A stretch of 64,000 bases of DNA from Catenaria anguillulae PL171 (taxonomy: Eukaryota; Blastocladiomycota; Blastocladiomycetes; Blastocladiales; Catenariaceae): contig MCFL01000043.1 in assembly GCA_002102555.1 (NCBI GenBank), positions 1-64,000 of the forward strand, written 5' to 3'. The position numbers and the translations under genes were made by a program. The notes under the pieces are model-generated. The model was given only the letters and a program-made list of their open reading frames with translations. It was not told where the DNA came from and ran no database searches. Positions 1 through 10,739 of the stretch are shown here, in pieces; position 1 is the stretch's first letter, and every line of letters starts with the position of its first letter.

Positions 1-424
1 ATCCTCGTCGCCATCCTCCGCCGCTCTCCTTCCGCAGCGGCCCAGTGAACCAAGGCTGCACAACACGTTTTGCGACTGCCGAAACCGCGTGCGCCCGCGT
101 CACGGTCACGGTCGCGCCGCGCGCGTGCTGCGGCGAGTGCGGCGTCCACAGCCGTGCAAGCGATTGTCGTCGTGCTCGCCGGCAGTATCGGGTGATTGCG
201 GGCGTGGGGTCGAGGGGATGGTTGGTGGGCGCGACCCGTCGGGCGTCGACATATTGATTGAGTAGAGGTATTCGGGAGGGGTTAGGGGAGTGGAGCAGGA
301 CCACCGACAAGGCGCTGAAGGGCAGGTCGAGTGTGAAGGAGGGTAGCTGGGGGATGTTTCAGTGCGGCGAGAGTACCAGTCGGCCAGAGAGTGCGAATGA
401 GGCGGGTGGGATTGGTCAGTGGGT
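1..424. other. GC-rich stretch, no supported gene
   Basis: Open frames exist on both strands, the longest a Ser/Pro/Arg-rich minus-strand frame that overlaps the end of the next gene. None shows a recognisable domain. It could be a 3' continuation of the neighbouring coiled-coil gene in another frame, or UTR. Confidence 0.3.
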
Positions 425-2118
425 TCATGAGTGCTCGTCGCTGGTGATGGCAGGGCATTTGGATCGCGGATTCGTCTGCGGCAGCAGGTGGACTCGTGTC
501 CGCTTTGAGTCAGCCATAGAGCTTGGCAGAATGCGAGACAAGATGGTGGTGACGTAGAGTTGCATGGCACGGAGCTCGGTCGACAATCGCTCAATTTCCG
601 TATCCTCTTTTCATCCGACTCTGGTGACATGGGTGCTTGCCCTCGTCATCGCCTTCGGCAACACTGAGAATGGATTCGGGAGCCGGAACGTGTTCAATTC
701 CAGGTCCACCTCATCCTCGGGTAGCACAGGCGTCTTGACCAGAACAGCCCTTGACGTGCGCCGGGACAGAGACATGCCGACCAACCCGAGCCTGGTGGCG
801 GTGAGCATCCCACAGCCGTAGAATTGGTCTGGCGGGATCCAACACCAATATCCCTCGTCTCAACCACCGGTACTACCGAGGCGAGTGGCCGTGCACGTGC
901 CAACTCGCTCGACAACGATCCCTTGATCGAAACATTTGACATTTCTTTCTCAACCCGCCGGAAGCACCCGGTACGCCTCGACCAGTCTCATGCGGCGACG
1001 ACGACAAGGATGCCGTTGCAGCAGTGGCGATGCCGTGCGCGAAGTGCTACTGGCGCCACTGGCCCAGGACCACTCGCCGCGCAGCGTGCGCTCTTCGAGA
1101 AGGAGGCGATAGCCCTCGTTTTGGTCGCGCAGTTCAGAAATGACGGCATGGAGCTCATCAAGGTCGTGAGCTAAAGTGTCGGCCAGGGACGATTTTTCAC
1201 GGGCGAGGGTGAGTGCGGATGAATGCGCCGATTGGGTCATGCGGAGGGTCGTTGTGAGCTACAATCGAGTTGCTACCCGGTGAGCAAAAGCTCACTCAAG
1301 TCAACGCCAACGGGATGCCAACGAACCTCTCGACTTGCCGTTCCAACTGCCGCTGCGTCGTAATCAACTTTGCAATCGTCTGCTCGTGTTTTTGACACGC
1401 AGAGACCTGTCCAGGCCTTCTCCACCTGGATGCTGGTGTGGTGATCTTGGCGGGCGCGCTCATTGACCTCCGAATCATTGCCAACGTCCCAGCCGACGGA
1501 CTGTGCTCCCTACTGCGCCAATCGAAACTGGGCTGGTTGCACGCAGTCTGGCCATCTTTTCATGCGTTGTTTCCAGCTCGGCTTCGAGTGCCGCTCGTTC
1601 AAGCGCCCAAAGCCGCGCTTGGTCCGTGAGCTTGGCGGCGAGCGACCGAGCATTGGCAGTCGCTGTGCGAGCCGCCGATTCTGCGCCATGGAGGCGGGAT
1701 TCGAGGTCGTCGATTTGAGATGCGAGCGAGTGGGAGGCTTGCGATTGCAAGATGAGCGACTGGGACCCACGAACAAATACATAAAGGCGGATTGAGTGAA
1801 TGACAAGCCTTGACTGAAGATTCAATCAACGAGGCGGACGTACGCGCTTGAGTGTTTCGTTTTCGTCACGCATTTCGGCAAGCTGAGTAGCTATTGACGA
1901 ATGAGCAGTGCCGGGGCTGGCAGATAGTCGCGGTGGTGGTGCGGCGAGCCGGCGATGCTGGTGGAAGCACTGCAGGCAATGAGGTAACGGTCATCGTGAC
2001 TGGCCGAGCCTGATTGATGCGAAGCCTGCTGCAACGGAAATGTTGGGCCTCAATGAGATTCAATCCCCGTTGACAAATGCGCACATTGAGAGGAGCGAGC
2101 GAACCGCTGTTGTGACAT
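425..2118 (-). CDS. coiled-coil protein, unrecognised (possibly septation/USP1-like)
   Basis: No enzymatic domain is visible. Exon 1 starts at 2,118 with a Ser/Gln/His-rich segment and ends in LAEMRDENETLKR. A GT-AG intron spans 1,760-1,843. The next exon is a long heptad-rich helix containing SLASQIDDLESRLHG and ALERAALEAELETTHEKM. After a second probable intron near 1,255-1,326 come further helices, including ELRDQNEGYRLLLEERTLRG and, close to the stop, IERLSTELRAMQLYVTTILS. The frame changes several times by single bases, so the protein cannot be read straight through. The last two motifs resemble, from memory only, coiled coils of fungal septation-related (USP1-like) proteins. It shares a roughly 500-bp divergent intergenic region with the plus-strand gene at 2,628. 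Confidence 0.5.
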
Positions 2119-2627
2119 GTCGCAGACCTGGTTTTCACTGTCTTTTATGTACTTGCCGGATGATGGGGTGATGGATTGTGACAGCGCCGGGTTGAAGGCT
2201 CGTGAGTGCCGGCGGGGAAGGTGGGCTATTTATTCGGGCTTGTGTGAAATGCAATGCATGCTGTTCTGGGTATTCCATGGATATCTTTTTCATGCGGTTT
2301 TCCGTGCCCAATTTCAGGCCTTGGAGGCAATGGTGTCTGACTCGGTGACTTTGAGGAGACTGCCGTGGCGGAAAGGTGCGTGATGGCGCGGCATGTCCAT
2401 CAACTCGTGTCGGCCGCCGATCACACCGGAGTCTTGTTCGCACCAACTGCAGCAATGTGGACATGTGCGTCCTGGATGCACTCGGCAGACTGAATGCCGC
2501 CTGTTAATGTCTACCGTGCATGGCACTGCCTAACACATCGCATTGCCAACAACATGATTGTTCCGTCCATGCGACCGAACCCCATGCGGGCCAAGCGCCG
2601 TTTCGGTCTGGACGCCGCATCTTTCCC
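2119..2627. promoter_or_regulatory. divergent intergenic region
   Basis: About 500 bp between the start codons of the coiled-coil gene (-) and the gene at 2,628 (+). It presumably holds both promoters. No clear TATA box or repeated motif was seen. Confidence 0.4.
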
Positions 2628-3566
2628 ATGCAAACAACTGCGTCCCCAATTGCACCACCGCCCAGACCCCCCATTATCAAGGCTTCCTCAGCTTCGTCGC
2701 GCGAAAGGTTGACTATCCCGCCGCTACCCATTGCTACACTTGGATCAGCGCCGTCAAGGGAGGAAACACCTCAAGAAGAAAGCAGCCTCCCAACCCATCA
2801 GCGTCACTCGGCGCGAACGGTGGACAAGGGTTACCAACAATGTTCGGAATACCTCGTCCGATGTGTGGCGGTATGATCCGGTTCTCGGATTCACGGATGG
2901 TGCGTATGTCTGTGCTTCTCTAGCAAAATGGGCTGTCATCGTCCATGTGGTCTCAAAGTGTTTGGACGCACACACGCAATTTTGCATTTTGTGTAGCAAA
3001 GCAAGCATTCGAACTCCCACCTGCAGTCGATTTGGAACGCCAGCGCCGCCTGGATGAGCGCCGAAAAAGGAACACTTTTGGCTCGCCCGTCAAAAACCAT
3101 TGGCACAGTTGGACGCCGCTCGGTGGGATAAAGTGTGTTCGTCCGAAGACAAGGCGGCTCGGTTGTTGGCTGTCAAACAGGCCAGGAGCAAAATGTGTTC
3201 GAGCAGGTAAGGTCGACAGAATATTTTTTGCATGGGACAATTCCTTGACACTGACTTTTCTGTTTCCTAAGCGTGTCATATGACGTGCTGACGACCGGGT
3301 ACGCGAAAGGGAAACGAGGCGAGTCGCTCAAGCAAAAAGACGCCCAGGAAGCTAGTATGTTGGTTTGATTCTTCCCCATTGGCCGCCATGAACTGACTGA
3401 ACCGTCACCCTATACTTGCGGACATGCAGGAAAAGCTCCAACGTCGTTCAAGTTTTTAAGCTCGAAATTGAACACATATAACCCGATTCAAGGCAAAGAC
3501 CTTCTTCCCTTGTCGGATGAGGATAACATGTTGATGCCACGCAACTCTGTCCGTCGTTGCAAGTAG
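2628..3566 (+). CDS. unrecognised small protein with four exons
   Basis: The start MQTTASPIAPPPRPPIIK at 2,628 leads into a Pro/Ser-rich N-terminus. Three GT-AG introns are well supported: 2,900-2,996, 3,207-3,271 and one from about 3,355 ending at the acceptor just before GAAAAGCTCC. Spliced exons read VWRYDPVLGFTDG, then KQAFELPPAVDLERQRRLDE, then VSYDVLTTGYAKGKRGESLK, then TYNPIQGKDLLPLSDEDN, and end RNSVRRCK and a stop at 3,564-3,566. The middle exon needs one extra base in a TTTT run near 3,072-3,076 to stay open, and there is another frame change near 2,820. The short Tyr/Asn/Gly-rich motifs are reminiscent of flagellar microtubule-associated proteins, but I do not recognise the family. 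Confidence 0.55.
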
Positions 3567-4212
3567 TTCAAAAAATACGGTCACGAGTACACATGTAGAC
3601 GATGCCAAACTCAGATGTTCATGTTTTTCAGAAAGCAAGGCATTTCAATCTCACTCACAGTGGAAAACACAAAGCTGGATGGTCGGAAATTGTATGGCAA
3701 CCTTTGTGGCGGTTGCAAGAACTTTAATGAAGAGGGCCAGAAGCGTCGCGGGCACCGACACTTGAGTGGACGGGATAAATATGCCAAGTCAAACGTGAAG
3801 TGGAGAAGTAAATTGAGGGCAATACCGGCCAACACTCGGGTCGCTTGTTGCAGTATATCTCTTGAGAACACTAGTAGGGGACGGTAGAGAGCTAAATGAA
3901 AGCATTCACCTTGTAAACATACGTCATAAATCCGACAGGAAGATCGATGTTTCCAGTTTTTGTGGCTGATACAGACATGCGCAGGGAAGGCAACCAAAAT
4001 GGAGTTTCCCTCGCAAGGATGTATTGTACCAGCGCATCACGGATTGGACATAACGCCCAAAAGTCGGGATACAGCAGGGATGATATGAATATGTATCGAT
4101 AAAATGCTCTGGCCACGACTTCAGCTACCAAGGGATGCGAGAACTTCGGAATTTAGCGGTCATATAAATAGTGTTCAATATATAGCACACATTTTGAAAG
4201 AATCAGAATGGG
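3567..4212. other. intergenic, short unassigned ORFs
   Basis: Between a plus-strand stop and a minus-strand stop, so convergent 3' regions. A 90-codon plus-strand frame at 3,615-3,887 with CGGC and basic residues and a minus frame at 3,892-4,131 have no recognisable domain. Nothing else is seen. Confidence 0.3.
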
Positions 4213-5531
4213 CTACGTCGGCAAGGCCTGGGAAATGTTCTCGGGTCGAGACACCACAAATTTTGTCGTGATATGGATCGCAACCGTCGTTGCCACTGCG
4301 AACATTTTCAAGAAGAGAGTCATAATGGTAAACACGAATGTCGCAGGAAAAGACTGCTGGATTGCTGGGACATTTCCGACAAACAACACCAGCAACAGCA
4401 GGGCATTCAAGCAATACATGCCAAAACACGGGTCGTTTGCTTTCGGTAAGGCTGGATGGCTTGAATGGTTCGCTGGGCGTCCTTTTCTCCAGATGCGCCT
4501 TTGGAATCATTCCGGAAAGCAAATGAGGGAAATTGAGCATGTTGGGAAGGATTGGAGCTGCCGTCTGCAAGAGCAAGAATTGGCAATGAACCCTGCAAGT
4601 GCCCTGGCTGGGTTGACATGACGCTGTCCAGCTCTGCTCGAACAGAGAGCACATGTTGAAGTCCAATGGTCAACGATGTCACCTCAAGAAGCCCCAAAAT
4701 CGACCACATGGCATAGTACGCGGTATCGTCAAGCATCCGCACCACCGCTAACCATTTGACATCCACACCATACGAGTAAAAGGTGTAACTCCGAGCCCCA
4801 AATGTCGCCAACCGGACTACTGTCACCAGCACGACTAAGAAGGACCCAACGCGCAGCAACCGGTAACGCCAAATAGAGAGGATAGAGTAGACGCCAACGA
4901 ATCTGTTCATTGTTGCGAGCGCAAAAATGGCGGATGCAAGAGGCTGGAGAATGGCCTGAGCATGAATGAATGCCCCGCTCATGCAATTGTCTGACTTGAG
5001 AATGTGAATCAGCAGGCAGTTGTACTGTGGACAGGACCAAATGACGGTAAAAACAAATCCCAGGTTGCAGATCGAGTCGGCGAACAGGACAATCCAACTC
5101 AGTTGGAGTAACACTCGGAGATACAAATTGATGACTTGGGTGTGATGACCAAACTGTCTCGATTGTGTACTAAACTGGATCTTCCACAGTTGTCGCAGTG
5201 CAGACGGCCCGCTTTGAAAACATGCCCGCCAAGGAAGCAACGACAAAGACGGACGTGTGTTCCGGTTGGGAACCAGGCGGACGAGGCCATTGTTCTCGAG
5301 CTGCTTTGTTGCGATGACGTCGCGCTGGGTCTTTTCATGGCTGCTCTCAGCACAATCGCGATCAAGCGATGGCGAACGATGCTCCTGGAAAGAGTGATAA
5401 AGGCACACAGAGCAGATGATAGCGCCTAGGATGGAGCACGCTACTGATGCTGCGTTGAAAGGGCTTTCTGGTGCAACGAGTCGACAGGACATAATGGCGA
5501 TATCAGCGGCGTATTGGACCTCACGAGACAC
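4213..5531 (-). CDS. multi-pass (about 7-TM) membrane protein
   Basis: The frame from 5,531 is open for 374 codons and ends early at about 4,407. The next frame down to 4,213 supplies a further hydrophobic pair (NALLLLVLFVGNVPA and FVFTIMTLFLKMFAV). The total of 1,319 nt is one base short of a multiple of three. Adding one T to the TTTT run near 4,433 joins the frames through RVFGMYCLNALLLLV. Hydrophobic segments: one near residues 25-45, then after a polar loop of about 90 residues five or six closely spaced segments, then the final pair, giving about seven. The arrangement resembles a GPCR-like or small integral membrane receptor, but no family signature is recognised. A second protein of similar topology lies at 50,528-51,486. 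Confidence 0.6.
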
Positions 5532-7378
5532 TTGAGTAAAGGGCAGATGCGCTATTGCCTGGACTTGGGTGCGCAGTTATTCATTCAAGTCATTCGATAC
5601 TGCACATCAATGCCAATAATGTGGTCCACTGCGGCTAGCATGGCTGGTTTGACTCGTGTTTTCACAAGCTCAAAGTTGGTGGTTTGATCGGTTTGAGGGT
5701 GTCACGTCAAATCGGCGGCCTTTGACTACGCCTTCGCCTTGACTCCATCCCCATGTCAAAGGACCCGTGATGACGTGAACGTTGCCGGCCACCATCGGCT
5801 GACTGACCCTGCAGACTATATGCGACTTTACGCAGCACACGCACATGACATGCTACGCCATTTTCACAATCAATGCAATACCACACACGTGCACACACTC
5901 TATATCGCCGCGCTGCCTTATCCTCGATCATCGCCCCCTCACTCCCATGACCCATTCGTTACGACCTCTCCGTGAGCGAGCGCTCCAACGCCCGCCGCCC
6001 ACTGCCCATGCTCCCTCATGAGCTTATAAACGGGCCTTGTCCGAGCTGTGTCTTCCGTCCCCGACCAAGTCCATGTTGTTCATCGCCTCTTGTCACTCGT
6101 CCTCGATTCCTCTATGTAGATTCCTTTCCCGTACCTGTATTCCTGTCCTGCTTCTTCATCACTGCCGATTTTTTCCTTCGGACCCGCTCCCGAATTCATC
6201 TGCCCAAAACCATCCATCCCTCCAAATATCCCCCACGCCAAGCGTTACCACTTCACCTCACATATCAACGCCCCATGATGATGATGCGTTTTTCCGCTTC
6301 GAGTCCTCAAGCTTGATTGTCACCCTCCTTTGCCAGTTCTCACATCTCTGGCCTCGGTCAACGGGCTTATGCTCTCACCAATGTCGCATATGCACGAAGC
6401 GAACGCATGCCTGCGCAACATAGCTCGCACAACTATTTTTATTGCTCCTCGCGACAGTCCTCCGTCATGGCCTTTGGAACAATTCCAATTTGGTACAACC
6501 CGAGCACCCATGTGTGACTGTTGCGCCCAGATTGCTTGCTCACCGTCTCCCAGCCCCTGCTTTCTCACAGATCTTTGTCTCTTCAGCATTCCAACCTACT
6601 TGCCCGCGGTGCGTTCTCATGCACATGACTTCCATTTTCGAGATTCCATTGTTTGGGACTAACCAATCATTCTCACACACCACTGCATTCACTTATTCTA
6701 GCGAGCTCATCGTGATTGACTCTCTACGTTTTCGTCTGGATCGCTGAGGTGTTCTGTCGCGGCCTTCTCTTACAAACTTGACCGCTCCCTTCGTTTCCCT
6801 TACCAAATCCACCGGCTCCCTTTTCATTTGCGTTCTTTGCTTTTCGCCTGCCTTGTGCCTTTCCCTGGCGCTGTATCCTCTTGCAGCCCTTCTTGCACAA
6901 TGAACACGATTGAATTGCTTCCTGTCCATTCCCTACGAGCGGACCATTTCGGATCCGCTTTTGAGCAGCATTTTTTTTTTTGGTCAAAATTTTTGGCGCT
7001 TTGACGGAGGGTCAAAGATATTCAAAGTGTCAGTTGCATTATCTAACCTAGTCTTGCTTTGGGGAAGTCAAATATGAGGTCAAACTGCAACGGTTTTCAC
7101 CCAGTCAAACTTGGCCATCAAAGCAGTCAAAGCAGGTCAAGGCCACGTCAAATCGGCCCAAGTCCAATCAAGTCAAAGCGCCGTCAAATAGCCAATTTGA
7201 CGGCCGTCAAACAGCCGTCAAAGGACCCTTGGTAGCCGCAGACGTCTGCACGGGCTTCCGATCCACTCGTGTGTGATGTTGAGGGGAACAGTTGACCGTT
7301 CAAGACGACATCATCATGAGTTACATTGAAATTGAAAGGTAACAGGGTATGTTCGGTTTACATATGCACATGCACGAA
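5532..7378. other. long non-coding stretch upstream of the membrane protein
   Basis: About 1.85 kb without a convincing gene. The segment 5,960-6,750 is pyrimidine-rich with short overlapping frames. An 11-base T run lies at 6,971-6,981. The GTCAAA cluster (separate entry) fills 6,980-7,225. A 14-base word, CACGTCAAATCGGC, occurs at about 5,703 and again at about 7,145. Confidence 0.4.
6980..7225. repeat. dense cluster of GTCAAA hexamers
   Basis: About 13 exact GTCAAA or TTTGAC hexamers (two on the reverse strand) occur in roughly 245 bp, often preceded by C or A. They are irregularly spaced by about 10-25 bp and are not a tandem array. Chance expectation over both strands is about 0.1. The pattern suits clustered binding sites for one DNA-binding protein, though degenerate simple sequence is possible. 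Confidence 0.6.
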
Positions 7379-8509
7379 TCAACGACGAGCCGACTTTGGC
7401 TTTTTCTGACCCTTCGCCATGGTGCTCTGTGACGATTGACGCTCAGCTTGCTGCTTGACTTGGCGCTTGGTCGGCAGCTGCGCGGCCAACCATTGAGGAA
7501 GGACCGACTCGTCAAACAACCATGCACCCGAAAAGAAGGCATCATCGGGATGTGCGTTCGCGGCCTTGACACTGCCACACTTGATGACTTGTCCCATCGC
7601 CCTGGCGGAATGTGTCGCTGCTGAGCGCGACTTGATCTGACGATGAGCGGACTGGTTGGACCTCTGTGAGGGGGAGCAGCGGTTGCGGCGGCGAAGCACA
7701 AGAGCCGTGGCAAGCTGCGGCATCTCGAGCTGCATCCAAAGCGGTACGCGCGCCGAGTCAAACATCCAAGCACCCGTCAAAAAGTCAATCTCGCTGATAT
7801 CGGTTGCTGTCATTGGACGCATGAGCTGGGCATAGTGGAACGATGGCAACGGCGAAGGTTGCTTGTAAAAGATGAGCTGAATGGGTGGGAGCTGGTACTT
7901 GCCGTGCTTGGCCGTATTGAGCTTGGACCCAATCAAGCGAATGCGGCCAATCAAATGCGAGTGGATCTTTGGCGCACGCATTGGCAAGGCAAGACGGGAC
8001 GTGAGCTGAATGCGCAACCAAGTCGGCGCCTGGCCCAGGTCAAACAACCAAGCGCCCGAGTAGAAGGGCGTGTCGGGATGCATCTGAACTGGCTGTGGGC
8101 GATACACTTGGCGCTGCTGGACGTGGTTGCTGCCACCGCGCCAGGTGGGCACAGTGTAGGCTGTGATCTCCTTTGGCGATGGTGGGCGAGTCAAGGCTTT
8201 GGTCGGCGAAGGAAGCTTGGGTGGATTCTTACGTTTGCCGCCGAGCGGCGACGTGGGAGATTTGGGACCATCGGGGCGCTTGTGCGGCGGGACATATTTG
8301 GCGCCTGTCGAGTTGTTTTGATTCTGCTGTTTGGTGTTGGATGTCTTGAGTTGATGAAGGGGCTGCGCTTGTTGCTTGTGCGCGAACTTGGAGCTCGCCA
8401 TGGGCTGGGGCTGCTGGCCGGCCTTGGCCATGGTATTGGCATTGGCGACGGAGGAATTGCCAGAATTGCCGTGACGGTGCTGGTGTTGACGGACGTTGAT
8501 ACGACCCAT
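7379..8509 (-). CDS. protein with three GAWLFD repeats, unrecognised
   Basis: An intact 376-residue frame. The start at 8,509 (MGRINVRQHQHRHGNSG) is chosen because upstream sequence in the same frame looks like 5' UTR. Residues 1-70 are Gln/Asn/Ser/His-rich. Residues 70-120 are Lys/Pro-rich and include AKYVPPHKRPDG, similar to the YVPPH motif near the N-terminus of DDX3-type RNA helicases. Three copies of a roughly 20-residue unit follow at about 148-168, 242-262 and 325-345, with consensus F-x-[ST]-G-A-W-[LM]-F-D-x3-[AVL]-P-x-W-[LM]. They are separated by basic, low-complexity linkers. The tail is Lys/Arg-rich. No signal peptide or membrane segment is seen. An RNA-associated adaptor presenting repeated short motifs is plausible, but this is inference. 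Confidence 0.75.
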   Translation of the reverse strand: MGRINVRQHQHRHGNSGNSSVANANTMAKAGQQPQPMASSKFAHKQQAQPLHQLKTSNTKQQNQNNSTGAKYVPPHKRPDGPKSPTSPLGGKRKNPPKLPSPTKALTRPPSPKEITAYTVPTWRGGSNHVQQRQVYRPQPVQMHPDTPFYSGAWLFDLGQAPTWLRIQLTSRLALPMRAPKIHSHLIGRIRLIGSKLNTAKHGKYQLPPIQLIFYKQPSPLPSFHYAQLMRPMTATDISEIDFLTGAWMFDSARVPLWMQLEMPQLATALVLRRRNRCSPSQRSNQSAHRQIKSRSAATHSARAMGQVIKCGSVKAANAHPDDAFFSGAWLFDESVLPQWLAAQLPTKRQVKQQAERQSSQSTMAKGQKKPKSARR

Positions 8510-8869
8510 GTTTGTGATGTTTGTTGCTTGCAAGTTGAGATATTGATAGCAATGAGGGAAGGGCGGCCAAGGATGAGGAGAACTTGGAATTGCGTGAAGC
8601 TCAACAGAGGGATGGAAAAGTGACGGGCCATCGGCCGGATTTAAATTGGTGGAAACAGGCCCTGTCCATGCAGATTGTCGCTTTCTCCAACTGACATGAC
8701 ACCAGCAAGGTTCGTTCACCACGTTTAGCTTGCGAACCAACCGACGAACCAACCAACCGTTCATGTCTCACGACGCGATCATTTAATGCCTCCTCCCTCC
8801 GATCAAATCCCATCAAAGCCATTTCAAAATGTTATGTATGTATTTACATTCAAGGCAAACACCATCAAA
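8510..8869. promoter_or_regulatory. intergenic with TATA-like ATTTAAAT
   Basis: Upstream region of the GAWLFD gene and 3' side of the PLP enzyme gene, both on the minus strand. The palindromic ATTTAAAT at about 8,638-8,645 lies some 130 bp upstream of the start codon and could be a TATA element. Confidence 0.35.
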
Positions 8870-10739
8870 CTAAAGCACCCGAGCATCAATCTCAGCAGCA
8901 TCTGCAAGATAGACATCCACCACCTCTTTCATCTCATCCCTGTCAACTTCGCCATCGCCGCCCTCCGTCTCCTGAATTTCCACCATCGCCATGGCCAATG
9001 CCACAAACTCGTCTGCCCGATTATAGCTCTGCACCGAAATCCTGATCGCAACCTGGCCATCCACAACATAACACGACACTTCAATGCCATACAGCTCTCT
9101 CAACGTCTTGTGCAACGCTGCCGCCAACACCTCAGCGCTCATCTTTGCCCCGCCTTCGGGCTCGACCGACCGCGGATCTGTCAACGGCAAGTAGTCGACC
9201 CAATCTGGGTGCTGGGCGCTCAAGGGAATCGGACACAGGGCCATGGAACGGTACTGGTGCACAGGGACACGCTGGATAGCGGTCGATGAGGTGATTTTTG
9301 GCAGCGCAATGGTGGCCATGAGCGCGAGCATGTCTGGGTCGCCGTCAGTCAGCAGATGGCCGTTGGCGGTTTGTGCGAGGAAGTTGGCAGTGAGCAGGAG
9401 CAAGGCTCGATTGCGCGGCATGGTCGCGTGGGCGACGGATTGGTAAAACTTGAGGCCTGCTGGCGTCGTAAGGTACAGTGATCGGTCATGGGTACCAGGG
9501 AATAGGAATTGCGCTTGCAGACTGTGGCCGTAGCCATATGAGGTGCTGAGCGGGGATATCTTGCGGTGATGCTTTCGCTTGACATAAAGAAGGGCTGATA
9601 TAACACACAAAAGTGAGACATACGTGATCCATGACGAATGATCGGAGCTGCAAATCGTTCACATACCACATCCACGAGGTGTGAATAACCACTTGTTACA
9701 ATTCGTCACATAAAAGTCGGGGTCGAGAGTCTTCATATCCAACTCAACCTGACCCATTGCGTGTGCACCGTCCACGAGCGTCAGCACGCCGTGTTTGCGA
9801 CAGACCGGACAAGGTCGGCGACGGGAAGCACGAGAGCGGACACGGAAGTGATGTGATCAAAGACGGCGACCGTGGGGATGACGTCCGTCATTTCAAAGTA
9901 GAGCTCAAACTGGCGCACAATTTCCGCCGAAGTTGTAGGGAGCGGGATCTCGATTTCGTGAACAGCGGCACCGTGCAAGTCTTGGATGCAGTTGAGTGTG
10001 ATCGTGACGACAGCTGTCGGCCGATGCGAGTTCAGTAAGGGAAGCATGGTCTTCGATTGCAAGAGTGTGCAAAGCGGACGCACTGTATGCGAGTGAAATG
10101 GTCAACACAACGTCCTGCGGCCCGAGCTGAAGGGATTTGAGAACAGCATTGGTCCCAGCAGTTGCATTTTCGACAAAGACCACGTCTTGAGGCTCGGCAC
10201 CAATAAAGCCCGCGAGTTGGCGGAGAGCCCAGGCCATGTATGGGTCGCTTTCTACATGTTTAGAGACACGATGAGCACAACAGAGCGAAGATGGAGATGA
10301 TGGATTCAAGTGAGTCCGTTGCATCGCATAACGAATGGACTTTTGCAAACGGAGGAGCAAACAAACCAGCAAATGCATTGATAGGATCCTCCTCCTACAT
10401 ACTCATGGAACATTGATGAATATCAATCGAACGAGAGTGGTCTGGGTGCGCAAATCGAGTGAGCACGCACCAGGACCTGCAACCACGCCAACCTTACTCG
10501 CTGCACCGACAGGGGACTGCCCCGACGGATCCGTGGTTGAGATACGTGACGGACCGAGACAGCGAAAACAGATTGCGATGGTCTTGCAACGGCGCCAGCG
10601 CATCCTTGCTGATTTGATCCATGGCTTCTTGAACGACCGGCGGGAGGACAGGATCAGGTATTTGGCTTGCATTTTCAGATAGAAAAGTGATGCGATCCGA
10701 AAGGCAGCGGGGCAATGGGAACGGAACGAGCAGAACCAT
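8870..10739 (-). CDS. class V PLP-dependent enzyme (isopenicillin-N-epimerase-like)
   Basis: This belongs to the aminotransferase class V fold, close to fungal isopenicillin-N-epimerase-like and cysteine-desulfurase-like proteins. The N-terminal signature SVTYLNHGSVGAVP is present. An intron-containing region leads to DPYMAWALRQLAGFIGAEPQ and VVFVENATAGTNAVLKSL. The PLP Asp/His region reads VDGAHAMGQVELDM, and the Schiff-base lysine lies in TNCNKWLFTPRG. A GT-AG intron near 9,604-9,667 splices the exon ending in that motif to ALLYVKRKHHRKISPLS. The C-terminal domain is open to the stop at 8,870. Breaks occur near 10,513 (CCCC run) and in the 9,800-10,080 segment. The natural substrate cannot be predicted. 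The start is either 10,739 or the internal Met at 10,622. Confidence 0.8.

Noticed and set aside
3615-3887. 90-codon plus frame with CGGCKNF as a zinc-binding or transposase remnant
   Set aside because: Only one Cys pair and no second ligand pair, no flanking repeats and no similarity I can name.
7835-8623. 262-codon plus-strand frame
   Set aside because: Antisense to the intact GAWLFD-repeat gene and without domains.
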